Source of the DNA: Crocinitomicaceae bacterium
GTDB taxonomy: Bacteria > Bacteroidota > Bacteroidia > Flavobacteriales_D > Crocinitomicaceae
Direction: 5' to 3'
Assembly: GCA_016709005.1 (NCBI GenBank)
Contig: JADJEU010000006.1
Span: 62,001 to 126,000 of the forward strand
Length of the DNA: 64,000 bases
This document shows, one piece after another, positions 19,127-28,218 of this stretch. The position numbers and the translations under genes were made by a program. The notes under the pieces were generated by a model. That model was not told where the DNA came from, made no database searches, and saw only the letters and a program-made list of their open reading frames with translations. Positions within the stretch are counted from its first letter, which is position 1. The number at the start of each line of letters is the position of its first letter.

Positions 19127-20473
19127 ATGCAAAAATCAGCAATCATTATCGGCGCCGGATTAGTAGGTTCACTCTGGGCAGTTTTTCTTTCCAAAGCAGG
19201 ATATAAAGTAAACATTTACGAACGTCGTCCGGATATCCGTAAAGCAGAAATATCTGCTGGAAAATCAATCAATCTTGCCATGTCTATGCGCGGTTGGACT
19301 GCACTTGAAACTGTTGGAGTTGATGAAGAAATTCGTCAAATTTCAATTGCTATGAGCGGCCGGATTATGCATGATCTGGATGGAAAACAAAACTACCAGC
19401 CTTACGGAAAAGAAGGCCAAGCCATTTATTCTGTTTCGCGCGGCGGACTCAATGCAAAAATGATGGACATTGCTGAACAACGCGGTGGAGCAACGATTCA
19501 TTATCATCATAAATGCATTGATGTTGAATTGGAAAAAGGAAGAGCACACTTTGAAAATACCGAAACAGGTGAAAAAATTTCAGCGCAAGCCGATGTAATT
19601 TTTGCAACTGATGGTGCTTTTTCTGCAGCGCGGTACAATGCTTTTCAAAAATTGGATCGTTTCAATTACAGTCAGAATTATATTGAAGACGGCTACCGTG
19701 AGTTGTTGCTTCCTGCCAATGCTGACGGGTCATACAAGCTTGATAAAAATGCCTTGCACATTTGGCCGCGTGGACGTTTTATGTTAATCGCGTTAGCAAA
19801 TGAAGACGGTTCATTTACCTGCACTTTATTTATGCCGTTTGACGGTGAAGTATCTTTTAACGCACTAAAAACAGATTCAGATATTCAGAATTTTTTCAAA
19901 AAAACATTCCCTGATTTCTATGATATCTGTCCAAATCTTTTGCAAACCTGGCATTCTAATCCATTGTCATCCTTAGCCATTGTAAGATGTTTTCCATGGA
20001 CGCATGGTAAAGTTGCTTTGATGGGAGATGCTGCACATGCAACGGTTCCGTTCTACGGACAAGGCATGAACGCAGGCTTTGAAGATTGTTCAGTGATGTA
20101 TGATCTCATGAAAAAGCACAATGAAAATTGGCCTGCTGTGTTTAAAGAATACGAAACTTTGCGCAAGCCTGATGGTGATGCGGTACAAGATCTTTCGGTG
20201 CAAAATTATTTTGTGATGCGTGATTTTGTAGCAGATCCAAGATTCTTGCTTCAGAAAAAAATTGAAGGCAGATTCAGTTCGTTGCATCCTGATAAATGGA
20301 CTCCTCTTTATACACAAGTGTCTTTCACTAACACGCGTTATTCTGTTGCGCTTGCAACCGGAAATCGTCAGGATGAAATCATGCGAAAAGTAATGGATCG
20401 TCCAGACATTGAGCAGGTGTGGGATTCGAAAGAAGTGGAAGATGCTATTTTGAAACTGGTTTCTGAAAAGTAG
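19127..20473 (+). CDS. kmo: Kynurenine 3-monooxygenase
   Basis: A 448-residue flavoprotein hydroxylase that turns kynurenine into 3-hydroxykynurenine using NADPH and oxygen. The N-terminal FAD-binding motif is IIGAGLVGSLWAVFLSKAGY, followed by YERRPDIRK and, near residue 295, GDAAHATVPFYGQGMNAGFED, the second FAD motif. The conserved KSINLAMSMRGW block is typical of kynurenine monooxygenases and separates it from other aromatic hydroxylases. It lies downstream of kynU and in the same direction, so the two probably share a transcript for tryptophan catabolism. The C-terminal tail is not strongly hydrophobic, so the enzyme looks soluble or peripherally membrane-bound. Confidence 0.95.
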   Translation: MQKSAIIIGAGLVGSLWAVFLSKAGYKVNIYERRPDIRKAEISAGKSINLAMSMRGWTALETVGVDEEIRQISIAMSGRIMHDLDGKQNYQPYGKEGQAIYSVSRGGLNAKMMDIAEQRGGATIHYHHKCIDVELEKGRAHFENTETGEKISAQADVIFATDGAFSAARYNAFQKLDRFNYSQNYIEDGYRELLLPANADGSYKLDKNALHIWPRGRFMLIALANEDGSFTCTLFMPFDGEVSFNALKTDSDIQNFFKKTFPDFYDICPNLLQTWHSNPLSSLAIVRCFPWTHGKVALMGDAAHATVPFYGQGMNAGFEDCSVMYDLMKKHNENWPAVFKEYETLRKPDGDAVQDLSVQNYFVMRDFVADPRFLLQKKIEGRFSSLHPDKWTPLYTQVSFTNTRYSVALATGNRQDEIMRKVMDRPDIEQVWDSKEVEDAILKLVSEK

Positions 20474-20498
20474 GTTTTAGTAATTTGGGTTAACGCTG

Positions 20499-20516
20499 GC
20501 CTCGACAAGCTCAGGC
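20499..20516. repeat. Small hairpin repeat (CTCGACAAGCTCAGG type)
   Basis: A GCCT...AGGC hairpin around CGACAAGCTC in the 212-base gap after kmo. I recognise this as a dispersed intergenic motif of environmental Bacteroidota. No T tract follows, so it is not a convincing terminator. The rest of the gap, 20517-20685, shows only CT-rich sequence and a TATCTTAG box shortly before the next gene. Confidence 0.4.
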
Positions 20517-20685
20517 ATCGGTTGCTGCCCGTTGTTCCTTCGACTTTTTGCTTTTGCCTCATAGCTCTTGCTAGCTCTCTCACGGCTCTCTGCCCTCATT
20601 CTGCTGTTAGTAACATTACATTACCCGGTAACCGTCTTGACATCTCTTGTTATAATTTAGTATCTTAGTAAAAACACCCTTACCT

Positions 20686-21513
20686 ATGAAACGCCTGTTT
20701 TTAATCTTCTGCATTGGAATTTCTGTTACTTCATTTTCACAGTTTGTTGATGAGTTTAATAAGAACCAGAGTAAACGCGAAAAGGATCAGGAAAAATCGC
20801 CTTTTGGAAAAAATCGTCGGGATGCAATCTGGAGTCACAGTCAAAGTCAGCATAGAGGATTTGGTTGGTTTGTAAATCCGGGATTAACCTATATGCTTGG
20901 TAATTCTGCTGATGATGAAAACGGATCGTATGATTTAACAGCTACCGGATTGCCTGGTTATTATCTGGAAGCCGGTGTAGAAGTGCTTTTCAGAAAGCCA
21001 CAAAAAATCGTTCACTATTTTGATGCAGGATTAGGGATAAAACATTTCAGCGGACAAGAGCGCTATCAAATTGAAGGTACACAACCCACGCGAGGTCAGT
21101 TTAATTTGGGTTCTGTTTTTTTACGGGCAGATATTCACAATGTCTGGCAACTCAATATGTTTAACTTCATTGATCAGTCTTTAGGTTTTAACATTGATTA
21201 TAGAGTTTATGGTGGCAATCCGGATGATGGGTATCTTTCTCCATTAGCATCTGTCAATCAATCAAAGCTGGTTGCACAGTTGCATTATACCGTTGGGTTT
21301 GGATATAAAGTAAGAGATGGGTTTTTTATTGTTCCAAGTGTTCAAACACCCATCTTGACGCTTTTCCGTTTTGATGATATCAATCCATCACATCACTGGT
21401 TCAACAGCCGTTATCAGCCTTTGATTTTCACACTCAAGTTTGCCTGGCTATTCCCTAAAAAAGGATGTACACCAGTTGAAGGCTCTGAAGGCATCAGCGA
21501 CGATAAAATCTAA
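20686..21513 (+). CDS. Secreted protein of unknown function, probably a beta-barrel
   Basis: A 275-residue protein with signal peptide MKRLFLIFCIGISVTSFSQ, then a polar linker (DEFNKNQSKREKDQEKSP) and strands rich in aromatic residues (GFGWFVNPGLTYMLG, VHYFDAGLGIKHFSGQ, SLGFNIDYRVYGG, LHYTVGFGYKVRDGFFIV). The pattern suggests a small outer-membrane barrel, although the C-terminus (FKFAW to SEGISDDKI) is soluble and does not end in a terminal strand. No family recognised. Confidence 0.6.
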   Translation: MKRLFLIFCIGISVTSFSQFVDEFNKNQSKREKDQEKSPFGKNRRDAIWSHSQSQHRGFGWFVNPGLTYMLGNSADDENGSYDLTATGLPGYYLEAGVEVLFRKPQKIVHYFDAGLGIKHFSGQERYQIEGTQPTRGQFNLGSVFLRADIHNVWQLNMFNFIDQSLGFNIDYRVYGGNPDDGYLSPLASVNQSKLVAQLHYTVGFGYKVRDGFFIVPSVQTPILTLFRFDDINPSHHWFNSRYQPLIFTLKFAWLFPKKGCTPVEGSEGISDDKI

Positions 21514-21724
21514 GGACTGTATTAAAGTTTGGTTGCTGCTATAGATGAGTTTAAGCTTCAGTGCTATTTCTTGAACGCCTAAATTATCAAAGGTTTCAGA
21601 TAGAAATCAGCATTGAAACTGAGCGATTTAAAATAATCCTGAGGCAATTCTTCTAAAATTTTCGGTGTCAGCGCAGCGTGTATCTGATTTATTAGCTATA
21701 TTTGCCCTCGCTTTTAGCGAAAAT

Positions 21725-21798
21725 TCCTCCTTAGCTCAGTTGGTTAGAGCATCTGACTGTTAATCAGAGGGTCTCAGGTTCAAGTCCTGAAGGGGGAG
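21725..21798 (+). tRNA. tRNA-Asn(GTT)
   Basis: A complete cloverleaf. Acceptor arm TCCTCCT pairs with AGGGGGA (one G-U pair). D arm is GCTC/GAGC with loop AGTTGGTTA. Anticodon arm TCTGA-CTGTTAA-TCAGA gives anticodon GTT. T arm is TCAGG-TTCAAGT-CCTGA. Discriminator base is G and CCA is not encoded. A strong terminator follows 12 bases later. Confidence 0.96.
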
Positions 21799-21810
21799 CA
21801 GATTAAAATC

Positions 21811-21838
21811 AAGGGGTACAGAAATGTACCCCTTTTTT
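21811..21838 (+). terminator. Terminator after tRNA-Asn
   Basis: A perfect 10-bp stem, AAGGGGTACA with TGTACCCCTT around a GAAA loop, followed by a run of T. The T run is on the plus strand, matching the tRNA. Confidence 0.9.
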
Positions 21839-22204
21839 GTTTTTATGTCATGGTACCGAATCGGTTAAATAATAATTGATTCAAGTAGTTTCGTTTTGTG
21901 ATTTTGAATTTGTCTGTTGGAGTTTTTTTACCCTTGGTTACCTTCCAAAATTTCTGACATAAAGTATCAGAGCCTTCAGCAAGCTCACTGAAATAAAATC
22001 GAAAAAGCAAGTGCAAATTCGGCTCTTGCACTGCTTGATCGAATCGGAATATTGCAGTACAAAATTCCGGCATTTCAACTAATGTAGCGGCAAAAGTCTT
22101 TCACAGGATGTGAGGGACTTTTGTTTTTCTAACCGGTATAAGAATCACGTAATCTGATTTTTCAGAGCGAATCCAATGATGCTTTTTCGTTAACTTCGTT
22201 GGGT
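21839..22204. other. 366-base gap without a convincing gene
   Basis: Between the tRNA terminator and the next gene. A 76-codon frame on the minus strand (21843-22073) is open but has no signal peptide, no recognisable domain and no ribosome site, so I do not call it a gene. Such gaps after tRNAs are common places for past insertions, but I see no integrase fragment or attachment repeat here. Confidence 0.5.
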
Positions 22205-23647
22205 ATGAAAAATTATTTGTTTGGTTTTTATCTCTTTGTAGCTTCAACAAATCTTTTTGCGCAAGATTTTGTTGCGTCAAGTCCGTTAACAGTTGCAAGT
22301 GGTTATGGAAATTATCATCCGCAGATGGAGGTTTTGGGAGATGGTCAGTTGGGAATTATCTGGACCAATTCTGTTACAAATAATCTCTATTTTTCAAAAA
22401 GAACAGCACCAGAAATTTTTTCTGCTCCCATGCAATTAAATCCTGTTGGAACAGAAGTTCAGGATTATAATTGGAGTGGACCGGACTTAAGCATTTGGGG
22501 TGATCATGTTTATGTTGTTTATCATGATTTGGGTTATGAAGACGGTCACGTCTATCTCGTAAAATCAGAAGATAATGGAGTGACTTTTGGTGATACAACA
22601 CAAGTAGATTTTTTGACTGATGCTTATGCACAATTTCCAGATGTCGCTGTTTATAATGATACGGTGTTTGTTGTTTTTATGGAACATGGTTTAGTCACTA
22701 TGAATCCACAAATGGTGCTTGCGAGATCAACCGATGGCGGACAAACATTTGAGCCGCAAGTGGACGTGAGTGGCTGGGTAGGTCTTGAAGTTTGTGATTG
22801 TTGTCAGCCTGAAATTATTGTGGATGCACAACGGGTGATTGTGTATTATCGCGAGAACGACGCAAACACGCGTGATATTAAAGCTGCAATTTCTTATGAT
22901 CGGGGCGCAACGTTTACGCAATACATTGAGCCAGATAATCATAACTGGACGATTGCTGCCTGTCCAAGTACGGGTCCTGACGCACGCTTTTTGGAGAATG
23001 GAAATCCTGTTTCAATTTATCGTACAACGGTTTCTTCGGCACCAAAAATTTATGTAAATGAATATGATTTGGTCAATGATAATACAGTGAATGAAGTTGC
23101 TATTACGATGGATGGAGTAGTGCCATCCGGAATCAATTATCCTCAAATTTCTGTTGATGGATCATTGATCGGAATTGTGTGGGAAGGTTTAGGTTCAAGC
23201 ACGGATGTTTTTTTTAATGGCAGCAATACCGGTGTTGCAAATCTTTTACCGTCAAATGCAATCAATGTAACAAATATGGGCGGTTCACAATCCAAGCCTG
23301 ATATTGTTGCCTTGAATAGTTCGTTTCACATTGTCTATTCTGAGCTCACAGGCGCAGAGGTAAAATATGTTTCAGTTCAGGCAACAAGTTCAATCACGGA
23401 TGAAGCAAAGCAAATATTCTCGTTCTATCCAAATCCGACAACCGAAAATCTAACACTTGATTTAGCAGATTCGGGAATAGAAACCGGAAAAATTTCTGTG
23501 ACCGATCTTTCTGGTCGTGTGGTTTTTGAATTTGATTTTTCAGATCCTTTAGTTATTATTCCCGCTATAGAATTGACTCAGGGCATGTATCAGGTTCGTG
23601 TTGTAGGGAATGATCAGATTTTAGAATTTCGTTTTATTAAATCGTAA
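22205..23647 (+). CDS. Secreted sialidase-like (BNR-repeat) protein with T9SS sorting domain
   Basis: A 480-residue exported protein; I use the ATG at 22205, which directly precedes the signal peptide MKNYLFGFYLFVASTNLFAQ. The body holds BNR/Asp-box-like blocks (LVKSEDNGVTFGD, LARSTDGGQTFEPQ, AISYDRGATFTQ), which form a sialidase-type propeller. Catalytic residues of true sialidases cannot be assigned, so the activity is uncertain. The C-terminal 80 residues (FSFYPNPTTENLTLDL, DLSGRVVFEFDF, LTQGMYQVRVVGNDQILEFRFIKS) form a T9SS type A sorting domain. Likely a cell-surface protein. The next gene begins 7 bases after its stop, suggesting an operon. Confidence 0.85.
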   Translation: MKNYLFGFYLFVASTNLFAQDFVASSPLTVASGYGNYHPQMEVLGDGQLGIIWTNSVTNNLYFSKRTAPEIFSAPMQLNPVGTEVQDYNWSGPDLSIWGDHVYVVYHDLGYEDGHVYLVKSEDNGVTFGDTTQVDFLTDAYAQFPDVAVYNDTVFVVFMEHGLVTMNPQMVLARSTDGGQTFEPQVDVSGWVGLEVCDCCQPEIIVDAQRVIVYYRENDANTRDIKAAISYDRGATFTQYIEPDNHNWTIAACPSTGPDARFLENGNPVSIYRTTVSSAPKIYVNEYDLVNDNTVNEVAITMDGVVPSGINYPQISVDGSLIGIVWEGLGSSTDVFFNGSNTGVANLLPSNAINVTNMGGSQSKPDIVALNSSFHIVYSELTGAEVKYVSVQATSSITDEAKQIFSFYPNPTTENLTLDLADSGIETGKISVTDLSGRVVFEFDFSDPLVIIPAIELTQGMYQVRVVGNDQILEFRFIKS

Positions 23648-23653
23648 ACGTGG

Positions 23654-24436
23654 ATGCGTTATTTTTTTAGTGCGATTTTAATTCTGTTTTTTTCTTGCGG
23701 GATTTTTTCGCAGCAAAAGGTTGCTGTTGATTATTGCGATTATGAAATAGGAGATAGCGTTGTTACTTTCGTTTTAGAAAATCCACTTTCAAAAAAGGAA
23801 ATCGTCTTTATCAATGTGCATGAAAATGAAGCCACAAGTATTGCCGCTTTGAATCAATTTGATGTGAGAGATGAGTACAAATTCTTTTGGTTAAATCACA
23901 ACGCAACACGCCGTATTTTTTACAATCACAAAGAAGAAGTATTTTCAGTAGATCCCAATAGAATTTTTTCACACGACGGTATTGTTGCAACACTGGCATA
24001 TGACACAATCTGCAATCGCAAAGCAGAAAAAATGGCTAAAGCATTGGCGCATGAAATATTAAAATTTGTCCATGATGCAAAATGGATCATCTCCTTGCAC
24101 AACAACACGCCTGATAATTATTCCATCAAAAGTTATCTGCCCGGCGGTGATGAAGCGCTAAACACAAAAGAAGTTTTCATCAATGATTCAATGGATACAG
24201 ATGATTTTATTTATACGACAAATCAGTACCTTTTTGATGAATTAAAAAAGAAAAATATCAACGTGATTCTGCAAGACAATATCAATTGCATCAATGACGG
24301 CTCACTATCTGTTTATTGTGGCTTCAAAGGAATTCCTTACGCAAATGTTGAGGCTGAAGATGGACATTTGAATGAGCAAATTTTCTTGATTAAGGAAGTC
24401 GTTTCCATTATTGAGGGTAGAGTGACTAGCCAATAG
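23654..24436 (+). CDS. Exported M14-like zinc peptidase or amidase family protein
   Basis: A 260-residue protein with signal peptide MRYFFSAILILFFSCGIFSQ. The chain shows a zinc site of the carboxypeptidase/succinylglutamate-desuccinylase fold: INVHENE (His56, Glu59), then DPNRIFS at residues 100-106, the third ligand candidate ISLHNNT (His149), and the catalytic-glutamate region NVEAEDGH (Glu233 or Glu235). This order fits M14 or AstE-like hydrolases. The usual substrates of such exported enzymes are peptides or acylated amino acids; the actual substrate here is unknown. It lies 7 bases after the BNR-repeat gene, so the pair is probably co-transcribed. Confidence 0.65.
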   Translation: MRYFFSAILILFFSCGIFSQQKVAVDYCDYEIGDSVVTFVLENPLSKKEIVFINVHENEATSIAALNQFDVRDEYKFFWLNHNATRRIFYNHKEEVFSVDPNRIFSHDGIVATLAYDTICNRKAEKMAKALAHEILKFVHDAKWIISLHNNTPDNYSIKSYLPGGDEALNTKEVFINDSMDTDDFIYTTNQYLFDELKKKNINVILQDNINCINDGSLSVYCGFKGIPYANVEAEDGHLNEQIFLIKEVVSIIEGRVTSQ

Positions 24437-24480
24437 GAATGAGGGATTGTTCTAAGGCAATACGCAGGACTTAAAATTTA

Positions 24481-26029
24481 CTATTGAACAAGAACTTTTG
24501 CCAAATGATTTTGAGACTCACTGAGAATTTCAATCAGATAAATTCCTGCGGGTATATTTGCGAGGTTCAGAATCACTTCGTTGATTCCATCTCCACTTAG
24601 AATTTTTCGTCCGTTTAAATCGAAAAGGGTGTATATAAAATCACCTGAAAAAATTATAGATAAATTGTCACGTGTTGGATTTGGATAAATCAATAGAGCA
24701 TTTTTTTCAGGCTCTTCATTACCTAAAATTAAACTTATTGTGGTGTCAGTTTCTGCAATACAACTCATACTATCAGTAGCATATAATGTATAATTCCCGG
24801 GGGCTAAATTGGAATAATAAGAGATCGCTTGCCAAGGGCCTGTCTCATTGAACGAATAATGAAATGGACCAACTCCATCGTTAGCTGAAACTGAAATTTC
24901 GCCGTCGTTATTTCCTGGAGTAGCATTTTGCAAATCAATAACTGAAATTGAAACGGGTGAATAATCATAAATGAATGGAATCACAATAGAATCGCCAACA
25001 CTATTGTTTACAATGATTTCATAATCGCCATTGCAGATTCCGGAGGCATAGTTTATTCCGCCAAAACCTACTGCAGTGTATGCTAATACTGGAAGTGTTC
25101 CGGAGACATCATAAAATTTAACTACGTATGGACCTTGCGCAGGGGATTCATAAATTCGAATTGTTGATAATAGAAGTGGAATTATAACATTCATTCACGT
25201 TTGTTACCCATAAGGAATAGTTGCCATCAAGAAGTGGTAAAACATTTGTAAAACTCCCGATGGTGATTCCGGCAGCAACATTTTGTACACTCACTATTCC
25301 ATTTGGACCTTGCAGTGTGACGGTATGCGCAAGCGCAGGGAGGTCTGTTGTGAGTGTCCAGTTAATAATTCCATCTGCGGTTTGATAATTTGTAGCACTC
25401 GTTGAGGTTGCATTGATTTCGAGATTACACGTATTGGGCGGTGCAGTCACTTGAACATACGTTATGGGTGGTCCAAATTGATAAAGACAACCATCTGCAG
25501 ATTTGCCAATAAATATGCTGGTTGGATAAGGTCCTGGCGCAAGACCAGTGAAGATATTCGAAGCTTGAAAAGTAAGACCGTTATTCATGCTGTATTCATA
25601 TGGCGGATTAAGACCTACGGCAGAAGTTGAACAGTGAATAGTGCCATTAAAGGATGTGCTGTCGATTGCTTGAACAGTGCCTGGGGGGCTGAAGAGTGGT
25701 GCAAAACTTTGATGCAGACTATCACCAATGGTGTTTTTGATAAGCACAAAATGAGGGCTTGAGCAAATTGAATCAAATGTTCCAAATCCTGCATTCGCAG
25801 AAAAAATCATTGAATCGATTACTGAGTACGTTCCGGAAAGAAAAGATCCTTCATAGAGATAAACAGAATAATCTCCGTTATCAATGACATCTGCAAAATC
25901 AAAATCAACCCAACCATCACAAGTCACCCAACCACCCGGACATTTATTAAAGTGATCAATATTCAAACTCAATTGTGCATGTATTGAAAATTGAAGAAAA
26001 AGAATAGAACAGAAAAGAAATTTTTTCAT
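24481..26029 (-). CDS. SprB-repeat T9SS-sorted surface protein, split by a frameshift
   Basis: Two overlapping frames are one gene. The first part, 26029 to 25148, begins with signal peptide MKKFLFCSILFLQFSIHAQ and has SprB-like repeats (YEYSMNNGLTFQASNIFTGL). The second part, ending at 24481, continues with SprB repeat DGEISVSANDGVGPFHYSFN and ends in a T9SS sorting domain (LLIYPNPTRDNLSIIF, DLNGRKILSGDGI, GIYLIEILSESQNHLAKVLVQ). The frame break lies within about 25150-25197: skipping one base (or restoring two) near TCTATTATCAAC joins the two parts. Probably a gliding or adhesion-type cell-surface protein; function not known. It is transcribed towards the convergent peptidase gene. Confidence 0.8.
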
Positions 26030-26154
26030 GCGTCAGTTTTGGGGTTCAATAAATATAGCGCTTTTTTTTGGAAAGGTTAGCGTCAAAGATAGACGACTTG
26101 TGCAAGGAGCGCAATCATAATTCTCAGAAAGGTATCATTTAATAGAATGATTAT

Positions 26155-26162
26155 TATATTTG
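26155..26162 (+). promoter_or_regulatory. -7 promoter element for the 26186 lipoprotein gene
   Basis: TATATTTG, a perfect TAnnTTTG match, 23 bases before the start at 26186. Confidence 0.4.
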
Positions 26163-26185
26163 TCCAAATGAAAACAATATCAACT

Positions 26186-26437
26186 ATGAAAAAAGTAGTA
26201 TTTCTTTCAAGTATAACAGTTTTAATGCTCACTGCTTGTGGTGAGTCAACGTCTGTCACCGATAGCAAAATTCATTATTGCGACATCAAAGAATTAGAAG
26301 AACGCAAAGCGAAAGGCGAGGATGTTATGGAAGAACTTCTTCAAAAATATAGTTTTTTAGAAGCGACAAAAACGAGTGCCAGAGAAGAGGGCTATGATGA
26401 CATCGATCAGATCCTAGAGGCGCACGAGTGCAAGTAG
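26186..26437 (+). CDS. Small lipoprotein of unknown function
   Basis: An 83-residue product. ATG 26186 gives MKKVVFLSSITVLMLTACGE, with a lipobox cysteine at residue 18; two earlier in-frame starts (26147, 26168) would add residues without signal character. After a linker the body (YCDIKELEERKAKGEDVMEE) is charged and helical. No family recognised, and the short length limits certainty. It lies beside the cyanophycinase gene, which runs towards it from the right. Confidence 0.6.
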   Translation: MKKVVFLSSITVLMLTACGESTSVTDSKIHYCDIKELEERKAKGEDVMEELLQKYSFLEATKTSAREEGYDDIDQILEAHECK

Positions 26438-26492
26438 GATTGAACTAGACTATAAATTTCTGAATAAGTAAGATTCCTTAGGCGAATTTCTT

Positions 26493-27362
26493 TTATTCAA
26501 ACTTCGACGCCATCGGCAAGACAGAAACAGTTCTCGATTCCAAATCGTAACGATCTCCGTTGGCAAGAATGTGAACTTTTAAATCAGTCATTGACATTGG
26601 TGTTCCAACTTTCAGAATAGCATGATTATTATGTTTTAATTCGTGTCCGTCAAAAAGAACAACCATTCCGGAACCAACCACTTTTAAATGTTTTCCTTCT
26701 TTTACAATTACTCCGGTATCTTCAGCCAAACCAATTCCAATTAGATGCGGAAATGCTGCAACGGCTTCTGCCAATCTTCCAAAACGCGCACGTTGAATAA
26801 AGTGTGAATCGATAATTGTTTCTGGTAAAAAACTCATTCCTTTATCCAATCTTACCGATCCTTTTGCAAGTGAATCTGTGCTGCTTCCACCGGCAATCAT
26901 TTCGTGTGACATGCACATTGCTCCGGCACTTGTTCCGGCAATAACCAAATTGGTATTGTGGTATTTATCAATGATTGTTTTGTGCATGCGTGTATTGCCC
27001 ATTGCAGCAACAATTTTCGATTGATCGCCACCGCCAAACATAATACAATCTGCTTCTTCAATCGCTTTCATAAAATCAGCATTGCCTGCATGAATGCGAT
27101 TTTTAATCTGAAGCACACGCACATTTTTACATCCCAAATGATCAAAGGCATGCAAATAATTTTCACCCACTTCAACCGGAATACTTGATGCCGTCGGAAT
27201 CACAACAATCTTTGCATCTACGCCACCGCTCTCACGTACAACATGTGACAGAATTCCGTCTTCAATAAAATCTTGCGTATAAAGCTCGTTGTCTTCAATG
27301 TGTTTGTCTTCATTTCCACCAATTGGAAAAAGAGTTCCTTTAATTATTTTTTCGTCAGCCAT
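26493..27362 (-). CDS. cphB: Cyanophycinase
   Basis: A 289-residue serine hydrolase of the S51 family that cuts cyanophycin, a polymer of Asp with Arg side chains, to beta-Asp-Arg dipeptides. Family landmarks are GTLFPIGGNEDK at residues 9-20, IMFGGGDQSKI and the nucleophile elbow AGTSAGAM, where the Ser is catalytic. IIDSHFIQRARFGRL follows with the conserved H-F-x-x-R-x-R-x-x-R. Length is normal. No signal peptide, so it is intracellular and would mobilise stored polymer. It lies divergently from cphA with a repeat-bounded GxxExxY gene between. No second-strand or frame defect. Confidence 0.95.
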   Translation of the reverse strand: MADEKIIKGTLFPIGGNEDKHIEDNELYTQDFIEDGILSHVVRESGGVDAKIVVIPTASSIPVEVGENYLHAFDHLGCKNVRVLQIKNRIHAGNADFMKAIEEADCIMFGGGDQSKIVAAMGNTRMHKTIIDKYHNTNLVIAGTSAGAMCMSHEMIAGGSSTDSLAKGSVRLDKGMSFLPETIIDSHFIQRARFGRLAEAVAAFPHLIGIGLAEDTGVIVKEGKHLKVVGSGMVVLFDGHELKHNNHAILKVGTPMSMTDLKVHILANGDRYDLESRTVSVLPMASKFE

Positions 27363-27378
27363 TTTGTTCGTGATATTT

Positions 27379-27461
27379 TTTCAACACATAGAATCATAGG
27401 TTGCATAGACGTATAGAGATTTTTCTATGATCCTATGTTTTTTCTATGTGCCTATGTGTTT
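27379..27461. repeat. CATAG/CTATG repeat, copy A
   Basis: An imperfect palindromic unit of about 83 bases. It begins TTTTCAACACATAGAATCAT and ends TTTTCTATGTGCCTATGTGT, with internal CATAG, TATAGAG and CTATGATCCTATG words. Copy C at 27967-28049 matches it closely along its whole length, and copy B is a shorter relative. Confidence 0.8.
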
Positions 27462-27464
27462 CCT

Positions 27465-27531
27465 TTTTTCAACACATAGAATCATAGATTACATAGACAC
27501 ATAGAGTTTTACTATGATCTATAAGTTTCAT
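27465..27531. repeat. CATAG/CTATG repeat, copy B
   Basis: A shorter unit of the same family, beginning TTTTTTCAACACATAGAATC and then ATAGATTACATAGACACATA. It ends in GTTTCA. These final bases contain the stop codon of the GxxExxY gene (TCA at 27528-27530 on the plus strand). Confidence 0.75.
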
Positions 27532-27950
27532 TTTTCTTTTAGTACCCTGAATAAATTATTTACAAAAGTTTTTTGTCCTTCTTTGAACAAGTTTACGCAA
27601 TTGAAATTAATTAGAATCCCTTTTGGACAATTAAGTAATCTCATATAAGTTAATATTTGAGCATCATGAATAGGAGCTAGAAGATCTATTGATTTTAGTT
27701 CTATAGCAATACAATTTTCAACGAAAAGGTCACATCTTAAATCTGTATTGAGCTCTATTCCCTTGTATTTGAGTGGTGTAAGAATTTCAGAGGCAAACCG
27801 CAGTTTTCGTAATTTAAGTTCTTCCTTCATGCATTTGTGATAAACGCTTTCGAGTAATCCTGGGCCAAGTGCTTTATGTACTTCAATCGCTGCACCAATG
27901 ATTTGATAAGTCAATTCATCTAAATACTTTTGTGTAATCATCTCCTCCAT
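27528..27950 (-). CDS. GxxExxY family protein (PD-(D/E)XK nuclease-like)
   Basis: A 140-residue protein of the GxxExxY family (PF13366, PDDEXK_3). The name motif is G31-L-L-E34-S-V-Y37. A PD-(D/E)XK-like site is visible as D74 in RCDLFVE and E84-L-K86 in IAIELKS, which would coordinate metal for DNA cleavage. The start could be ATG 27950 or the in-frame ATG three codons later (27941), which has GGAGGAG just upstream; the second is more plausible. It lies between repeat copies B and C, and its stop codon falls inside copy B. No mobility gene is visible. The function of this family is poorly established, so the nuclease activity is an inference from motif. Confidence 0.8.
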   Translation of the reverse strand: MEEMITQKYLDELTYQIIGAAIEVHKALGPGLLESVYHKCMKEELKLRKLRFASEILTPLKYKGIELNTDLRCDLFVENCIAIELKSIDLLAPIHDAQILTYMRLLNCPKGILINFNCVNLFKEGQKTFVNNLFRVLKEK

Positions 27951-27966
27951 CTTTCTTCATTTTTCT

Positions 27967-28049
27967 TCAACACATAGAATGATAGGTCACAGAGACGCAT
28001 AGAAGTTTTTCCTATGATCCTATGTTTTTTCTATGTGCCTATGTGTTTC
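27967..28049. repeat. CATAG/CTATG repeat, copy C
   Basis: Same length and order of words as copy A (CAACACATAGAAT, GATAGG, GCATAGA, CTATGATCCTATG, CTATGTGCCTATGTGTTT), on the other side of the GxxExxY gene and in the same orientation. A truncated further start of the unit (TTTTTTCAACACAG) follows at 28051-28064. Confidence 0.8.
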
Positions 28050-28218
28050 ATTTTTTCAACACAGCCCGTCCAACACTGAAAATCTTGGTCAAAAGTAAGA
28101 ATATATTCTTTTTAATTCTAAATTTAGCAAAGTGTCAGACGGCAATCTGTCTGAGATCTAAGCCAAAAACTTAAGAATCGAAAGTGAATTGCCATTAAGC
28201 ACATTAAAACCTACACCC

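Noticed and set aside
21843..22073. Small gene on the minus strand after tRNA-Asn
   Set aside because: No signal, domain, promoter or ribosome site; the frame is likely chance in a gene-poor gap.
21725..22204. Integration site of a genomic island at tRNA-Asn
   Set aside because: No integrase, no repeat of the tRNA 3' end and no change of gene content beyond the gap.
27379..28064. CRISPR array
   Set aside because: Units are few, of unequal length and palindromic, with a gene in between rather than uniform spacers. No cas gene is seen.
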